Assembly (NCBI GenBank): GCA_002404055.1
Contig: DHIZ01000220.1
Coordinates: 45,275 to 70,938 of the forward strand
DNA length: 25,664 nucleotides
Origin: Chloroflexi bacterium UBA4733
Lineage (GTDB): Bacteria > Chloroflexota > UBA4733
Reading direction: 5' to 3'
Shown here: positions 1-7,717 of the stretch, piece after piece
How the letters are laid out: every line of letters starts with the position of its first letter
Position numbering within the stretch: position 1 is the stretch's first letter
The notes under the pieces: generated by a model
Told to the model about the DNA's origin: nothing
The model's input: only the letters and a program-made list of their open reading frames with translations
The model's database searches: none
Program-made: the position numbers and the translations under genes

Positions 1-39
1 ATTGGACGTTTAGTAGAGGCGGCGATAAAGATGGGGTAA
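1..39 (+). CDS. C-terminal tail of an upstream gene (partial)
   Basis: Frame 1 is open from the first base of the window to a TAA at 37-39 and encodes about 12 residues (IGRLVEAAIKMG). The gene begins outside the window, so the product cannot be identified from this piece. A sugar-binding lipoprotein would fit, because the downstream cassette has two permeases and no binding protein, but that is only a guess from context. The frame could also be non-coding. Confidence 0.3.
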   Translation: MGRLVEAAIKMG

Positions 40-98
40 CGACGCTTCGGCGCCAGGAAACATTCAGGGTCGGACGTCAGCGCACACGGGTACACCCG

Positions 99-728
99 GT
101 GACCGGTGCGCTTGCCAAGGTTCTGAAACACAGCGTGCTCGTGCTGCGCCGACCGAGCGAAGCGATGTGGGAACTCAAGTACGATGGTCGCTGGATCGCC
201 GTGCCCATCCTCCTCGCGTTAGCGGTGATTGTCCGGTTGATCACGATTGAGGTGACCGCCTACGAGTTCACCACAATCGAGCCGGCTGACACGAATCTCA
301 TACTGGAGCTGGCCAAGGTGATCGTGCCCTGGGTGACCTGGGTCGTCGCCGGCTACGGCATCGCCAGCATCTTCTACGGTGAAGGCACCTTCAAAAACGT
401 TGCGGTTGCCAGCGCCTTCGCTTTGGTACCGTACATCCTGCTGGAAGCAGAGTACTCCTGGCTGTTCTCCCACGTGCTCTCATTGGATGAGAAGGTCATC
501 TATTACTTCGGGCAGACGTTGATCACACTCTGGATGCTGCTGCTCTTTTTTATGCAGTTGAAGATGATCCACGACTTCTCCCTGGGGAAGTCGATTCTGG
601 TGGGTGCGGTGTCGCTGGGAGGCATGATTGTGTTGTGGGTGCTCATTGCCCTCACCTACCTGCTCACCCTGCAGATGATCCAGTTCTTCGTGGAGGTCGG
701 CTATGAGTTCGTCACACGCGGACCGTGA
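99..728 (+). CDS. YIP1-type multi-pass membrane protein
   Basis: This 209-residue protein has a short cytoplasmic N-terminus (residues 1-30, with a Pro-Ser-Glu 'RRPSEAMWELKYDG' element) followed by about five hydrophobic segments near residues 32-50, 70-90, 98-112, 133-155 and 165-192. That layout and the N-terminal element resemble bacterial YIP1-domain proteins, which are inner-membrane proteins of unknown function. The GTG at 99 is the first start in its frame; there is no stop between it and the window edge, but also no other start codon, and no clear Shine-Dalgarno. It lies directly ahead of a DUF5696 protein and two sugar permeases, an arrangement I recall from Firmicutes carbohydrate loci, so a role in that transport cassette is inferred. 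Gene identity is fairly sure; function is not. Confidence 0.72.
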   Translation: MTGALAKVLKHSVLVLRRPSEAMWELKYDGRWIAVPILLALAVIVRLITIEVTAYEFTTIEPADTNLILELAKVIVPWVTWVVAGYGIASIFYGEGTFKNVAVASAFALVPYILLEAEYSWLFSHVLSLDEKVIYYFGQTLITLWMLLLFFMQLKMIHDFSLGKSILVGAVSLGGMIVLWVLIALTYLLTLQMIQFFVEVGYEFVTRGP

Positions 729-730
729 GG

Positions 731-781
731 CCGTAGGGGCAGGCACGGGGCCAGGGCAGGCACGGGGGCCTGCCCCTACGG
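731..781. repeat. Inverted repeat with internal 17-nt tandem unit
   Basis: Perfect 14-bp arms at 731-744 and 768-781 (CCGTAGGGGCAGGC and its complement) flank a 23-nt loop. The motif GGGCAGGCACGGGG occurs twice at a 17-nt spacing (737-750 and 754-767). It fills most of the gap between the YIP1 gene and the DUF5696 gene. A related inverted copy appears near 25631-25656. It looks like a small REP/MITE-like element, and could also act as an intercistronic hairpin. Confidence 0.6.
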
Positions 782-833
782 GAGCCCGGAAGAGTGTCGG
801 CGTTTTTCATAGGTCGCCGGGACCTGAGCGGAT

Positions 834-840
834 AAGGAGG
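834..840 (+). promoter_or_regulatory. Strong Shine-Dalgarno fixing the DUF5696 start
   Basis: AAGGAGG sits 6 nt ahead of the ATG at 847, and the reading from that ATG opens with a clean signal peptide. This favours 847 over the in-frame ATG at 703, which would put a signal peptide 48 residues into the protein and read through the 731-781 repeat. Confidence 0.8.
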
Positions 841-846
841 AGTCGC

Positions 847-3261
847 ATGGGCAGCCATCGATTGCGTCGGCTGGCCGTTGTTGCCGCGTTCACGGTGATG
901 GCGGCGGGACCGCTGTCGGCGCAAGCAGGACGCTTGCCGGCGATTGTTGCGCAGACCGGCATCGGAGCCACGTCACCAACGCCGACACCGGGGGCCGCGA
1001 AGGTTACGACCACGACCACCACTGCTGCGACAACGACCAAGGCGGCGGCGCCAGCGAAGCCGGCACTCGCGCCGCAAGGCCACACGACGGCGACCTCCAT
1101 TCCCGAGGGGTACGCCAAGATGGCGGAGGATTCGGCGCTGGCGCTGTACGTTGAGAAGTGCAGCGGTCATATTGCCGTGCAGGATAAGCAGAGCGGCATC
1201 GTCTGGCTGAGCAATCCGGTGCAGGCCAATGCACCGGCGCCGGCCGCGGATTGCGCGGCGCCGGCGAGTAGCGCCGCCGCCAGCACCGGCGCGGCATCGA
1301 CACAGGAGACCGACCCCGTCTACACCATGCAGTACACCGATTACCAGCGTCAGGTGACGAAAGTCCTGAACTCGAATTGGGACTCGACGCCACCCGTGAT
1401 CAGTAAGCTGTCCGATGGCGGCGTGCGCGTGACCTTCACGCCGAAGGATCAGTTGAAGGCAGGGCCGATCACCTTCGCCATAGACTACCACCTGAATAAC
1501 GGCTACTTTCAGGTCACGATTCCTCAGGACCAGATCAAAGAGACCATTGATGACAAGAACCAGACCGGCTTTTACCTGGTGACATTGGAGCCGTTGCCCT
1601 TTTTCGGCGCGGGCGCCGACGATGAACAGGGCTACATGGTGATTCCCGACGGCTCTGGAGCGCTGGTGCAGTTCAAGAAGATTCACCCGGACTATCTTCA
1701 GCCGTTCAACGAGACCGTCTACGGCCAGGACCTCTATTCGCCCTTTGGCGGCGGCCTCGGCTTCGGAGCCAGCCAGGAAAATACGATGATGCCTGCCTAT
1801 GGCATTGCCAAGCAGGCCGATCAGAACGGGAAGCCGATCAATGGCGCCTTTCTGGCCCTGGCAACGCAGGGGCAGTACGACGTCAACGTAGAGTCGGATC
1901 CCAGCGGGTATATCACGCGCTACAACCACTCCTCTTTTCAGTTTCTCTACCGTCGCACTGCCAGTATCCCGCGCAGCCGTGGCGTCTACGTCCAGCGCGT
2001 TGCCACTGATCTGGTGACCGGCGATCGCAGCGTGCGCTTCTACCTGTTGAGCGGTAAGAACGCCACCTACTCCGGCATGGCGGCCATGTACCGGCAGTAC
2101 ATCCAAAATGATCTGCATGTGCAGCCGTTGAGTCAGGCTGATACGCCATTGAATCTTGACCTTTTGATGGGGGTTCAGCGGAAGGGTTTGATCAGCTACA
2201 ACCTGGTCCCCGCCACAACGTTCGATCAGGCGCAGCAGATTATCAGTGCATTGCGCCAACGAGGCGTCAACAACCTGAAGCTCACCTTGCGCGGTTGGAA
2301 CCGGGGGGGCATCTACCAGGCGGCGCCGAACCGTATGCCGGCGGACAACGGTCTGGGGGGAAATTCCGGCCTGCAGAGCTTGACCGCCTTTGCCCGACCG
2401 CTCGGAGTCGGTATCTACCTGCAGGACGACTTTGAGGACGCCTACAGCGGCGAGAAGGGCTTCTTCGCCCATAATGACGCCATGCGCGGCGCTAACAAAC
2501 TACCCGCCTTCAGCAGCGGCGCAAGCAAGGGGCAGTATGAATACCTGCTCAACCCGATCGTCGAGTTCAATCAGTACGTCCAGCGCGATATCCCCAAGGA
2601 GAAGGCGTTCGGCGCGACGGGCGACGACCTCCTGTGGTTCGGCCAGAACATCACCTATGACACGAACGAGCAGCACCCGCTCACGCGCGAGACCTACATG
2701 CTGGCGAACATGAAGATCGTGGACTACATCAAGCAGCAGTTGGGCGGTATAGCCGTAGAGGGGGGCAACACCTACATCCTGGGCCACGTCCAGGACGCCC
2801 GGCGGGTCAGCGTGGATAGCAGCCACTGGCAGTTCGAAGACGGCCCGGTGCCGTTCTACCAGATGGCCGTCCACGGGTTCCTTACCTACACCGGCGCCTA
2901 CGCCAACCTGCGCAGTGACCCCCAGTTTGAGTACCTGCGGGAGATCGAATACGGCGCAGTACCCACCTTTGATCTCACGTACATGCCGACCAGCGGCCTC
3001 AATCGGGCGATTCTCACCTATAATGACTGGAGCAGCACCTGGACCGACTGGACCGACGAACTGGTGCGCGAGTACCAGGAGGTCAATGTCCAGTTGGGTG
3101 GCACCTTCAATCAGCCCATGGTCGATCATCAGGAACTGGCGCCGCAGGTCTTCCAGACGACCTACGGCAACGGGACGAAGGTCATTGTCAACTACAGCAA
3201 CCAGCGCTACGGCGCCGGCTCGGTGGCCGTTGATGCGCTGAGCTATGCTGTTATTCACTAA
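847..3261 (+). CDS. Secreted DUF5696 family protein
   Basis: From the ATG at 847 the product is 804 residues. Residues 1-24 form a signal peptide (basic MGSHRLRR, hydrophobic core, then a plausible AQA site), followed by a Thr/Ala/Pro-rich linker to about residue 80. The body carries the 'GYMVIPDGSGALVQF' block, then 'MMPAYGIA', and a long alpha/beta region consistent with a glycosidase-like barrel. These blocks match DUF5696 as I know it. Family members sit beside carbohydrate ABC permeases and are suspected to be extracytoplasmic glycan-active proteins; no reaction has been shown that I know of. The gene lies 21 nt ahead of the MalF-like permease and is probably in the same operon. An in-frame ATG at 703 exists but lacks a ribosome site. 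Confidence 0.82.
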   Translation: MGSHRLRRLAVVAAFTVMAAGPLSAQAGRLPAIVAQTGIGATSPTPTPGAAKVTTTTTTAATTTKAAAPAKPALAPQGHTTATSIPEGYAKMAEDSALALYVEKCSGHIAVQDKQSGIVWLSNPVQANAPAPAADCAAPASSAAASTGAASTQETDPVYTMQYTDYQRQVTKVLNSNWDSTPPVISKLSDGGVRVTFTPKDQLKAGPITFAIDYHLNNGYFQVTIPQDQIKETIDDKNQTGFYLVTLEPLPFFGAGADDEQGYMVIPDGSGALVQFKKIHPDYLQPFNETVYGQDLYSPFGGGLGFGASQENTMMPAYGIAKQADQNGKPINGAFLALATQGQYDVNVESDPSGYITRYNHSSFQFLYRRTASIPRSRGVYVQRVATDLVTGDRSVRFYLLSGKNATYSGMAAMYRQYIQNDLHVQPLSQADTPLNLDLLMGVQRKGLISYNLVPATTFDQAQQIISALRQRGVNNLKLTLRGWNRGGIYQAAPNRMPADNGLGGNSGLQSLTAFARPLGVGIYLQDDFEDAYSGEKGFFAHNDAMRGANKLPAFSSGASKGQYEYLLNPIVEFNQYVQRDIPKEKAFGATGDDLLWFGQNITYDTNEQHPLTRETYMLANMKIVDYIKQQLGGIAVEGGNTYILGHVQDARRVSVDSSHWQFEDGPVPFYQMAVHGFLTYTGAYANLRSDPQFEYLREIEYGAVPTFDLTYMPTSGLNRAILTYNDWSSTWTDWTDELVREYQEVNVQLGGTFNQPMVDHQELAPQVFQTTYGNGTKVIVNYSNQRYGAGSVAVDALSYAVIH

Positions 3262-3282
3262 TGCGCAGAGAGGATTCTAGAG

Positions 3283-4269
3283 ATGATTCGTGCTCCAGCA
3301 GGCGTGACGGTGGATTCGGCCTCGTCGCCGCGTCACTACCGCCGTTCGCGTTTCCATATTTCCCTGGCCACGCAGCGCTCTCTCCAGGGTTACATGTTCA
3401 TCCTGCCCTGGCTTCTCGGCTTCTGCTTCTTCTTGCTGTGGCCCTTGATCCGTTCCTTCATCCTGTCGTTCCACGAGTTGGAAGCCGTCAACATCAACAA
3501 CGTCAAGTGGGTCGGCATTGATAACTACCGGCAAGCGTTCTTTGTTGATCCGCAGTTTTTCCCGATCCTCACCGACCAGATCAACCAGACGTTTGTCAAC
3601 ACGCCGGCCATATTGATCTTCTCGCTCTTCGTCGCCATGCTGGCGAACCAGAAGTTGCGCGGCATCATCGCCTTCCGCGGCGTCTTCTTTCTGCCCGTGG
3701 TGATCGGCTCGGCCCAGGTCATTCAAGATCTCTTTAGTCAGGGTGTTGGCGCCGACACCTTCGGCGGCAACGCCGACGTGGCCGGCTTCCTTATCCAGTT
3801 CCTGGGGCCGACGTGGGCAGGCAACGTTATTCTGGTGTTGGGTAGGATGAGCCTGGTGCTCTGGGCGTCCGGCGTGCAAATTCTCATCTTTATGGCCGGC
3901 CTGAAGTCGATCGGCTCGACCTACTATGAGGCTGCGCGCATTGACGGGGCGACCGACTGGGAGTTGTTCTGGAAGATCACGGTGCCGTTGATCTCGCCCT
4001 TCGTGTTGCTGAACATTATCTACACGGTGGTAGACACCTTCACCAACAGCTTCTCCGTCAAGGGTGTCGTCAGTCAGGTGACAGGCCAGGTTTCCCAGAG
4101 TCAGGGAACGACAGTACTGAAGTACATCCAGCAGACCGCCTTCTCCGGGCAGTTCCGTCTGGGCTACGCTGCAGCGCTGGGCTGGATTTACTTCCTCATC
4201 ATGTTTATCGTGCTAATGGTTGTCATCTTCTTGATGCGTAACAAAGTCTACTACGCAGGCGATCGGTAG
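3283..4269 (+). CDS. Sugar ABC transporter permease, MalF/UgpA type
   Basis: A 328-residue inner-membrane protein with a 45-residue cytoplasmic lead, a first membrane segment near residues 37-60, and further segments to residue 318. The cytoplasmic EAA loop, which docks on the ATPase, is clear: 'YYEAARIDGATDWELFWKI' near residues 210-228. This is the binding-protein-dependent transport component of CUT1 sugar importers and would pair with the next gene. No ATPase is encoded here, as is usual when a shared MsmX-type ATPase serves several importers. The substrate cannot be told from sequence. Confidence 0.93.
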   Translation: MIRAPAGVTVDSASSPRHYRRSRFHISLATQRSLQGYMFILPWLLGFCFFLLWPLIRSFILSFHELEAVNINNVKWVGIDNYRQAFFVDPQFFPILTDQINQTFVNTPAILIFSLFVAMLANQKLRGIIAFRGVFFLPVVIGSAQVIQDLFSQGVGADTFGGNADVAGFLIQFLGPTWAGNVILVLGRMSLVLWASGVQILIFMAGLKSIGSTYYEAARIDGATDWELFWKITVPLISPFVLLNIIYTVVDTFTNSFSVKGVVSQVTGQVSQSQGTTVLKYIQQTAFSGQFRLGYAAALGWIYFLIMFIVLMVVIFLMRNKVYYAGDR

Positions 4270-4282
4270 GGGAGGGATAGCA

Positions 4283-5326
4283 ATGGCCACCGTAGCCCAA
4301 ACTCAGGCACAGGCCCTGCGCCGCGCTCGAGCGCGGCAGCGCTTCACCACCTACGCAATTCTGAAGCTGCTCAAGACCATTGTCTTTCGAACGGTCACGT
4401 ATCTCATTTTGGCCGACATTGGCTTCGTCTTCCTTTTCCCTGTCTTCTACATGATCGCGACATCCTTCAAGAGCATTCAGGATCTGACTGACCCGACTAT
4501 CGTCTGGATCGCTACCGGCTTTGATTGGCAGAACTACACGCTGGCCTGGCAGGCCGTGGACTTCGTCCACTCTTTCTCCAACAGCGCGCAGATTGCCATC
4601 CTGGCGGCGATCGGGCAGGTGATCTCCTGCGCCTTTGTTGGCTACGGCTTCGGGCGTATGCAGTTTCCCGGCCGGGAGATCTTGTTCTTGCTGGTGATCT
4701 TCACTTTCCTGGTTCCCCCGGAGACAATTATCGTCCCGTTGTTTATTCTCTATAAGACGATGCCCCGGCTGGCGGTTGAGTTGAACCTGGCAGGCTTCCC
4801 CCACATCCTCGTCGCCAACGGCTCCTTCGGACCCGGCAACATTCTCGACCACGGCTGGATCGATACGTACTGGCCTTTCATCTTCCCATCGTTTTTCGGG
4901 GAGGGCTTGAAGGGAGCGGTGTTCATCCTGATCTTCCGCCAGACCTTCCGGCAGCAGCCACGCGAATTGGAGGAGGCGGCCCGCGTTGACGGCGCCGGGC
5001 CGATCCAAACCTTCTTCCGCATCAACCTGCCGCTGGCGAGTGCGGCGGTTCTGGTCACGTTCCTCTTCTCGATTGTCTGGCACTGGAACGACTTCCTGGA
5101 GCCCCTGATTTACCTCAACCGCCAGCAACTGTTCACGCTGCCGATGCGCCTCTCGGTGCTCGGCCAGACCCTGAACGATGTAACCGGCGGCGCCGGCAGT
5201 GACTTCTACAACGAGGCGCTGGCGATGGCGGCCGTTCTCCTGGTGATTCTGCCGGTACTGATCCTCTACATCTTCACGCAGCGCTTCTTCACCGAGAGTA
5301 TCGACCGGACCGGGGTCGTGGGCTAG
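4283..5326 (+). CDS. Sugar ABC transporter permease, MalG/UgpE type
   Basis: A 347-residue permease starting 13 nt after the MalF-like gene with a good ribosome site (GGGGAGGG). The first membrane segment lies near residues 38-62 and the last near residues 310-332. The EAA loop reads 'ELEEAARVDGAGPIQTFFRI' near residues 226-245. At 347 residues it is longer than the usual 270-300 for MalG relatives, with extra sequence around residues 157-200 ('AGFPHILVANGSFGPGN' onward) between the membrane segments. It would form the heterodimeric channel with the preceding permease. Confidence 0.92.
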   Translation: MATVAQTQAQALRRARARQRFTTYAILKLLKTIVFRTVTYLILADIGFVFLFPVFYMIATSFKSIQDLTDPTIVWIATGFDWQNYTLAWQAVDFVHSFSNSAQIAILAAIGQVISCAFVGYGFGRMQFPGREILFLLVIFTFLVPPETIIVPLFILYKTMPRLAVELNLAGFPHILVANGSFGPGNILDHGWIDTYWPFIFPSFFGEGLKGAVFILIFRQTFRQQPRELEEAARVDGAGPIQTFFRINLPLASAAVLVTFLFSIVWHWNDFLEPLIYLNRQQLFTLPMRLSVLGQTLNDVTGGAGSDFYNEALAMAAVLLVILPVLILYIFTQRFFTESIDRTGVVG

Positions 5327-5336
5327 CGGTAGACCG

Positions 5337-5367
5337 GCGGTGGCCCTGCCGCAGGCAGGGCCACCGC
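5337..5367 (+). terminator. Strong hairpin after the permease operon
   Basis: Perfect 14-bp stem (5337-5350 with 5354-5367) and a 3-nt loop, starting 11 nt after the permease stop. There is no U tract, so it is not a classical intrinsic terminator, but it probably ends or stabilises the transcript. Confidence 0.55.
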
Positions 5368-5378
5368 ATTGCATCGGG

Positions 5379-5384
5379 TATACT
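5379..5384 (+). promoter_or_regulatory. Possible -10 box ahead of rel
   Basis: TATACT lies 33 nt ahead of the rel ATG and just downstream of the hairpin. The matching -35 position falls inside the hairpin arm and shows no TTGACA-like hexamer, so support is weak. Confidence 0.25.
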
Positions 5385-5416
5385 GCTTGCTATCCAGAAA
5401 TTGAGGTCCGGACAGC

Positions 5417-7714
5417 ATGAGTGTTTCCGCCGCAGCGCAGGTTTTGCAGTTTGATGCGCCGAAAACGCCTGCCCACCCGGAAGTAGCGGCGCTCCTGAAC
5501 CGGCTGTATGCGACGGTCGGTAGCTACAGCGCTGCCGGCGACTGGTCGCTGATCAGCGATGCCTACGATCTGGCCGACATGGCGCATGGCGCAACGTGCC
5601 GGAAGTCGGGCGAACCCTACATTGTCCATCCGCTAGCCGTTGCCAACCGGCTGGCGACGATGCAACTCGACGCCGCGACGATTGCTGCCGCCATCCTGCA
5701 CGACGTGGTCGAGGATACCGATGTCAGCGTCGATGACCTGCGCGAGCGCTTCGGTGAGACGGTGGCCCGGTTGGTCGACGGGGTGACCAAGTTCTCGGTG
5801 GTCGAGAAAGGGCACCGCGAACGCGATTTGGCCGCCGTGGCAGCGCTCGCTGAACGCGAAGACATGGACCGGCGCAAGCGCACCGAGCGCGAGCGGACGC
5901 GCCGTGCCCAACAGGAGACCCTGCGCAAACTCTTCCTCACGATGGCCGAAGATCCGCGCGTTGTCCTGATCAAGCTGGCCGACCGCATCCACAATATGGA
6001 GACAATCGCGGCGCTGGAGCCGGCGCGCCAGGAGCGCCTGGCCGAAGAGACCATGGATATCTACGCGCCACTGGCCGGGCGGTTGGGCGTCTTCACCATC
6101 AAGTCTGAACTGGAGGACCTCGCCTTCGCCGTGCTGGAACCGGAGCACTATGCCTGGGTCGCGGGGCTGCTTGGCGCGGAGCACAACGCGCACGCCGCCT
6201 ACGCTGAGCGGGTGGCGGCAGTGCTGGCGGAGCAACTGGAAAAGAACGGGTTGACGGCCACCGTTTCGGCGCGGGCGAAGCACCTCTGGAGCATCTACAA
6301 CAAGCTGGTGAGTCACGGCGACGACATCACGCAGTTGTACGACTTGATAGCAGTGCGCGTGATCGTGGAGACGATTCCCGACTGCTACCAGGCCCTCGGC
6401 GTGGTTCATTCCCTGTGGAAGCCACTGCCGAACCGCTTCAAGGACTACATCGGCGTTCCGAAGTCGAACGGCTACCAGAGCCTGCACACCACCGTATTCT
6501 GCGAGGAAGGCCGGCCCACCGAGATCCAGATCCGTACCCAGGATATGCATCGTGTAGCCGAGTACGGGGTCGCTACCCACTGGTTCTACAAAGAGCGCGG
6601 CGGCTCGGTGCCGGTGCCCTTGCAAATGATCCGCTGGGTGCGCCAGTTGATGGAGTGGCAAAAGGAGCTGCCCAACGCGCAAGAGCTGGTGGACGCCGTT
6701 CGGATCGACATCTTCGAGGATCAGGTCTTTGCTTTCACGCCGCAAGGTGACATAAAGGATATGCCGGCCGGCTCGACCCCCGTCGACTTCGCCTATCGCG
6801 TCCACACCAGCGTCGGGCATCACTGCATCGGCGCCCGTGTGAATAGTCGCCTGGTGCCTCTCGACCACAAGCTACAGAACGGCGATGTGGTGGAGATTCT
6901 CACCACGAAAGGCGAGCGCGGGCCGAGCCGCGATTGGCTCTCCTTCGTGCGCAGTAGCACCGCTCAGCAACGCATCCGCCAGTGGTTCAAGCGGATGGAG
7001 CGCCAGGAGAACATCATTCGTGGCCGTGAATCGCTGGACAAAGAGCTCAAGCGACTGGCGGTCCGGAGCCTCGACGGCATCAACAGTGAACGCTTGCGTG
7101 AGGCGGCGCGCCAGATGCACTACGAGGAACTGGACGATCTCTTTGCCGCCATCGGCTTTGGCGAAGCCACGGCACAGTCTGTCATTACCCGTTTGGGCCT
7201 GCGCGCCGCCGACGAGATGACCCTACCGGCCCAGTTGCCGCTCTCCGTGCCAACCGCCCGCGAAGGCGCGGGACTGCGCGTCATGGGTGTCGGTGACCTG
7301 CTCACTCGGCTGGCCGTCTGTTGCCGGCCGGTGCCGGGCGACCCCATCGTTGGTTTTATCACGCGGGGACGCGGCGTGACCGTGCATCGCGCCGATTGCC
7401 AGAACGTGGTGCGCGAGGATGAGCACGAGCGCCTGGTGCGCGTGGATTGGGGGCCGGTAAGCCAGACGACCTATCCCGTCTCCATCCGCATTGATGCGGC
7501 TGACCGCGAGGGTCTCCTGCGCGACGTTGCTACAGTCGTGGCCGAGGAGAACGTCAACTTCACGGCCGCTAACGTCGCCACGAACGCCGATCGCACAGCG
7601 ACAATCACGGCGACCGTGGAGCTGTCGAGCATCGACCAACTGAGTCGCATCCTTGGCAAGTTGGAACGGGTCAGGGACGTGATTGGCGTTGCACGGTTGG
7701 GAACTGGTGGCTAG
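5417..7714 (+). CDS. rel: Bifunctional (p)ppGpp synthetase/hydrolase Rel
   Basis: A 765-residue long RSH enzyme that makes and degrades (p)ppGpp in the stringent response. The order is complete: HD hydrolase about 45-215, with the H95-D96 pair in 'ILHDVVEDT' and 'KLADRIHNM' intact; synthetase about 280-395, with the 'NRFKDYIGVPKSNGYQSLH' block; TGS about 431-497; a helical region; a zinc-finger-like CC motif ('VCCRPVPGD'); and a C-terminal ACT domain from about 690. The RFKD signature is the basic RxKD form seen in bifunctional Rel/SpoT rather than the acidic form of RelA. An Arg/Glu-rich insertion of roughly 25-30 residues at about 131-166 lies between the two halves of the hydrolase site. 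The deacetylase gene follows after only 3 nt if its TTG start is right. Confidence 0.96.
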   Translation: MSVSAAAQVLQFDAPKTPAHPEVAALLNRLYATVGSYSAAGDWSLISDAYDLADMAHGATCRKSGEPYIVHPLAVANRLATMQLDAATIAAAILHDVVEDTDVSVDDLRERFGETVARLVDGVTKFSVVEKGHRERDLAAVAALAEREDMDRRKRTERERTRRAQQETLRKLFLTMAEDPRVVLIKLADRIHNMETIAALEPARQERLAEETMDIYAPLAGRLGVFTIKSELEDLAFAVLEPEHYAWVAGLLGAEHNAHAAYAERVAAVLAEQLEKNGLTATVSARAKHLWSIYNKLVSHGDDITQLYDLIAVRVIVETIPDCYQALGVVHSLWKPLPNRFKDYIGVPKSNGYQSLHTTVFCEEGRPTEIQIRTQDMHRVAEYGVATHWFYKERGGSVPVPLQMIRWVRQLMEWQKELPNAQELVDAVRIDIFEDQVFAFTPQGDIKDMPAGSTPVDFAYRVHTSVGHHCIGARVNSRLVPLDHKLQNGDVVEILTTKGERGPSRDWLSFVRSSTAQQRIRQWFKRMERQENIIRGRESLDKELKRLAVRSLDGINSERLREAARQMHYEELDDLFAAIGFGEATAQSVITRLGLRAADEMTLPAQLPLSVPTAREGAGLRVMGVGDLLTRLAVCCRPVPGDPIVGFITRGRGVTVHRADCQNVVREDEHERLVRVDWGPVSQTTYPVSIRIDAADREGLLRDVATVVAEENVNFTAANVATNADRTATITATVELSSIDQLSRILGKLERVRDVIGVARLGTGG

Positions 7715-7717
7715 GCG

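Noticed and set aside
703..846. ATG at 703 as the start of the DUF5696 gene
   Set aside because: It overlaps the YIP1 gene, has no ribosome site, reads through an inverted repeat and puts the signal peptide at residue 49; 847 has AAGGAGG and a clean signal.
973..2472. 499-residue minus-strand open frame under the DUF5696 gene
   Set aside because: Shadow of a GC-rich coding gene; low-complexity Arg/Gly-rich ends and no recognisable domain.
4223..5374. 383-residue minus-strand open frame under the MalG-like permease
   Set aside because: Opposes a clear EAA-loop permease, and its sequence is Arg/Gln/Asp-rich with no family pattern.
5633..6868. 411-residue minus-strand open frame under rel
   Set aside because: Fully covered by the conserved HD and synthetase domains on the other strand.
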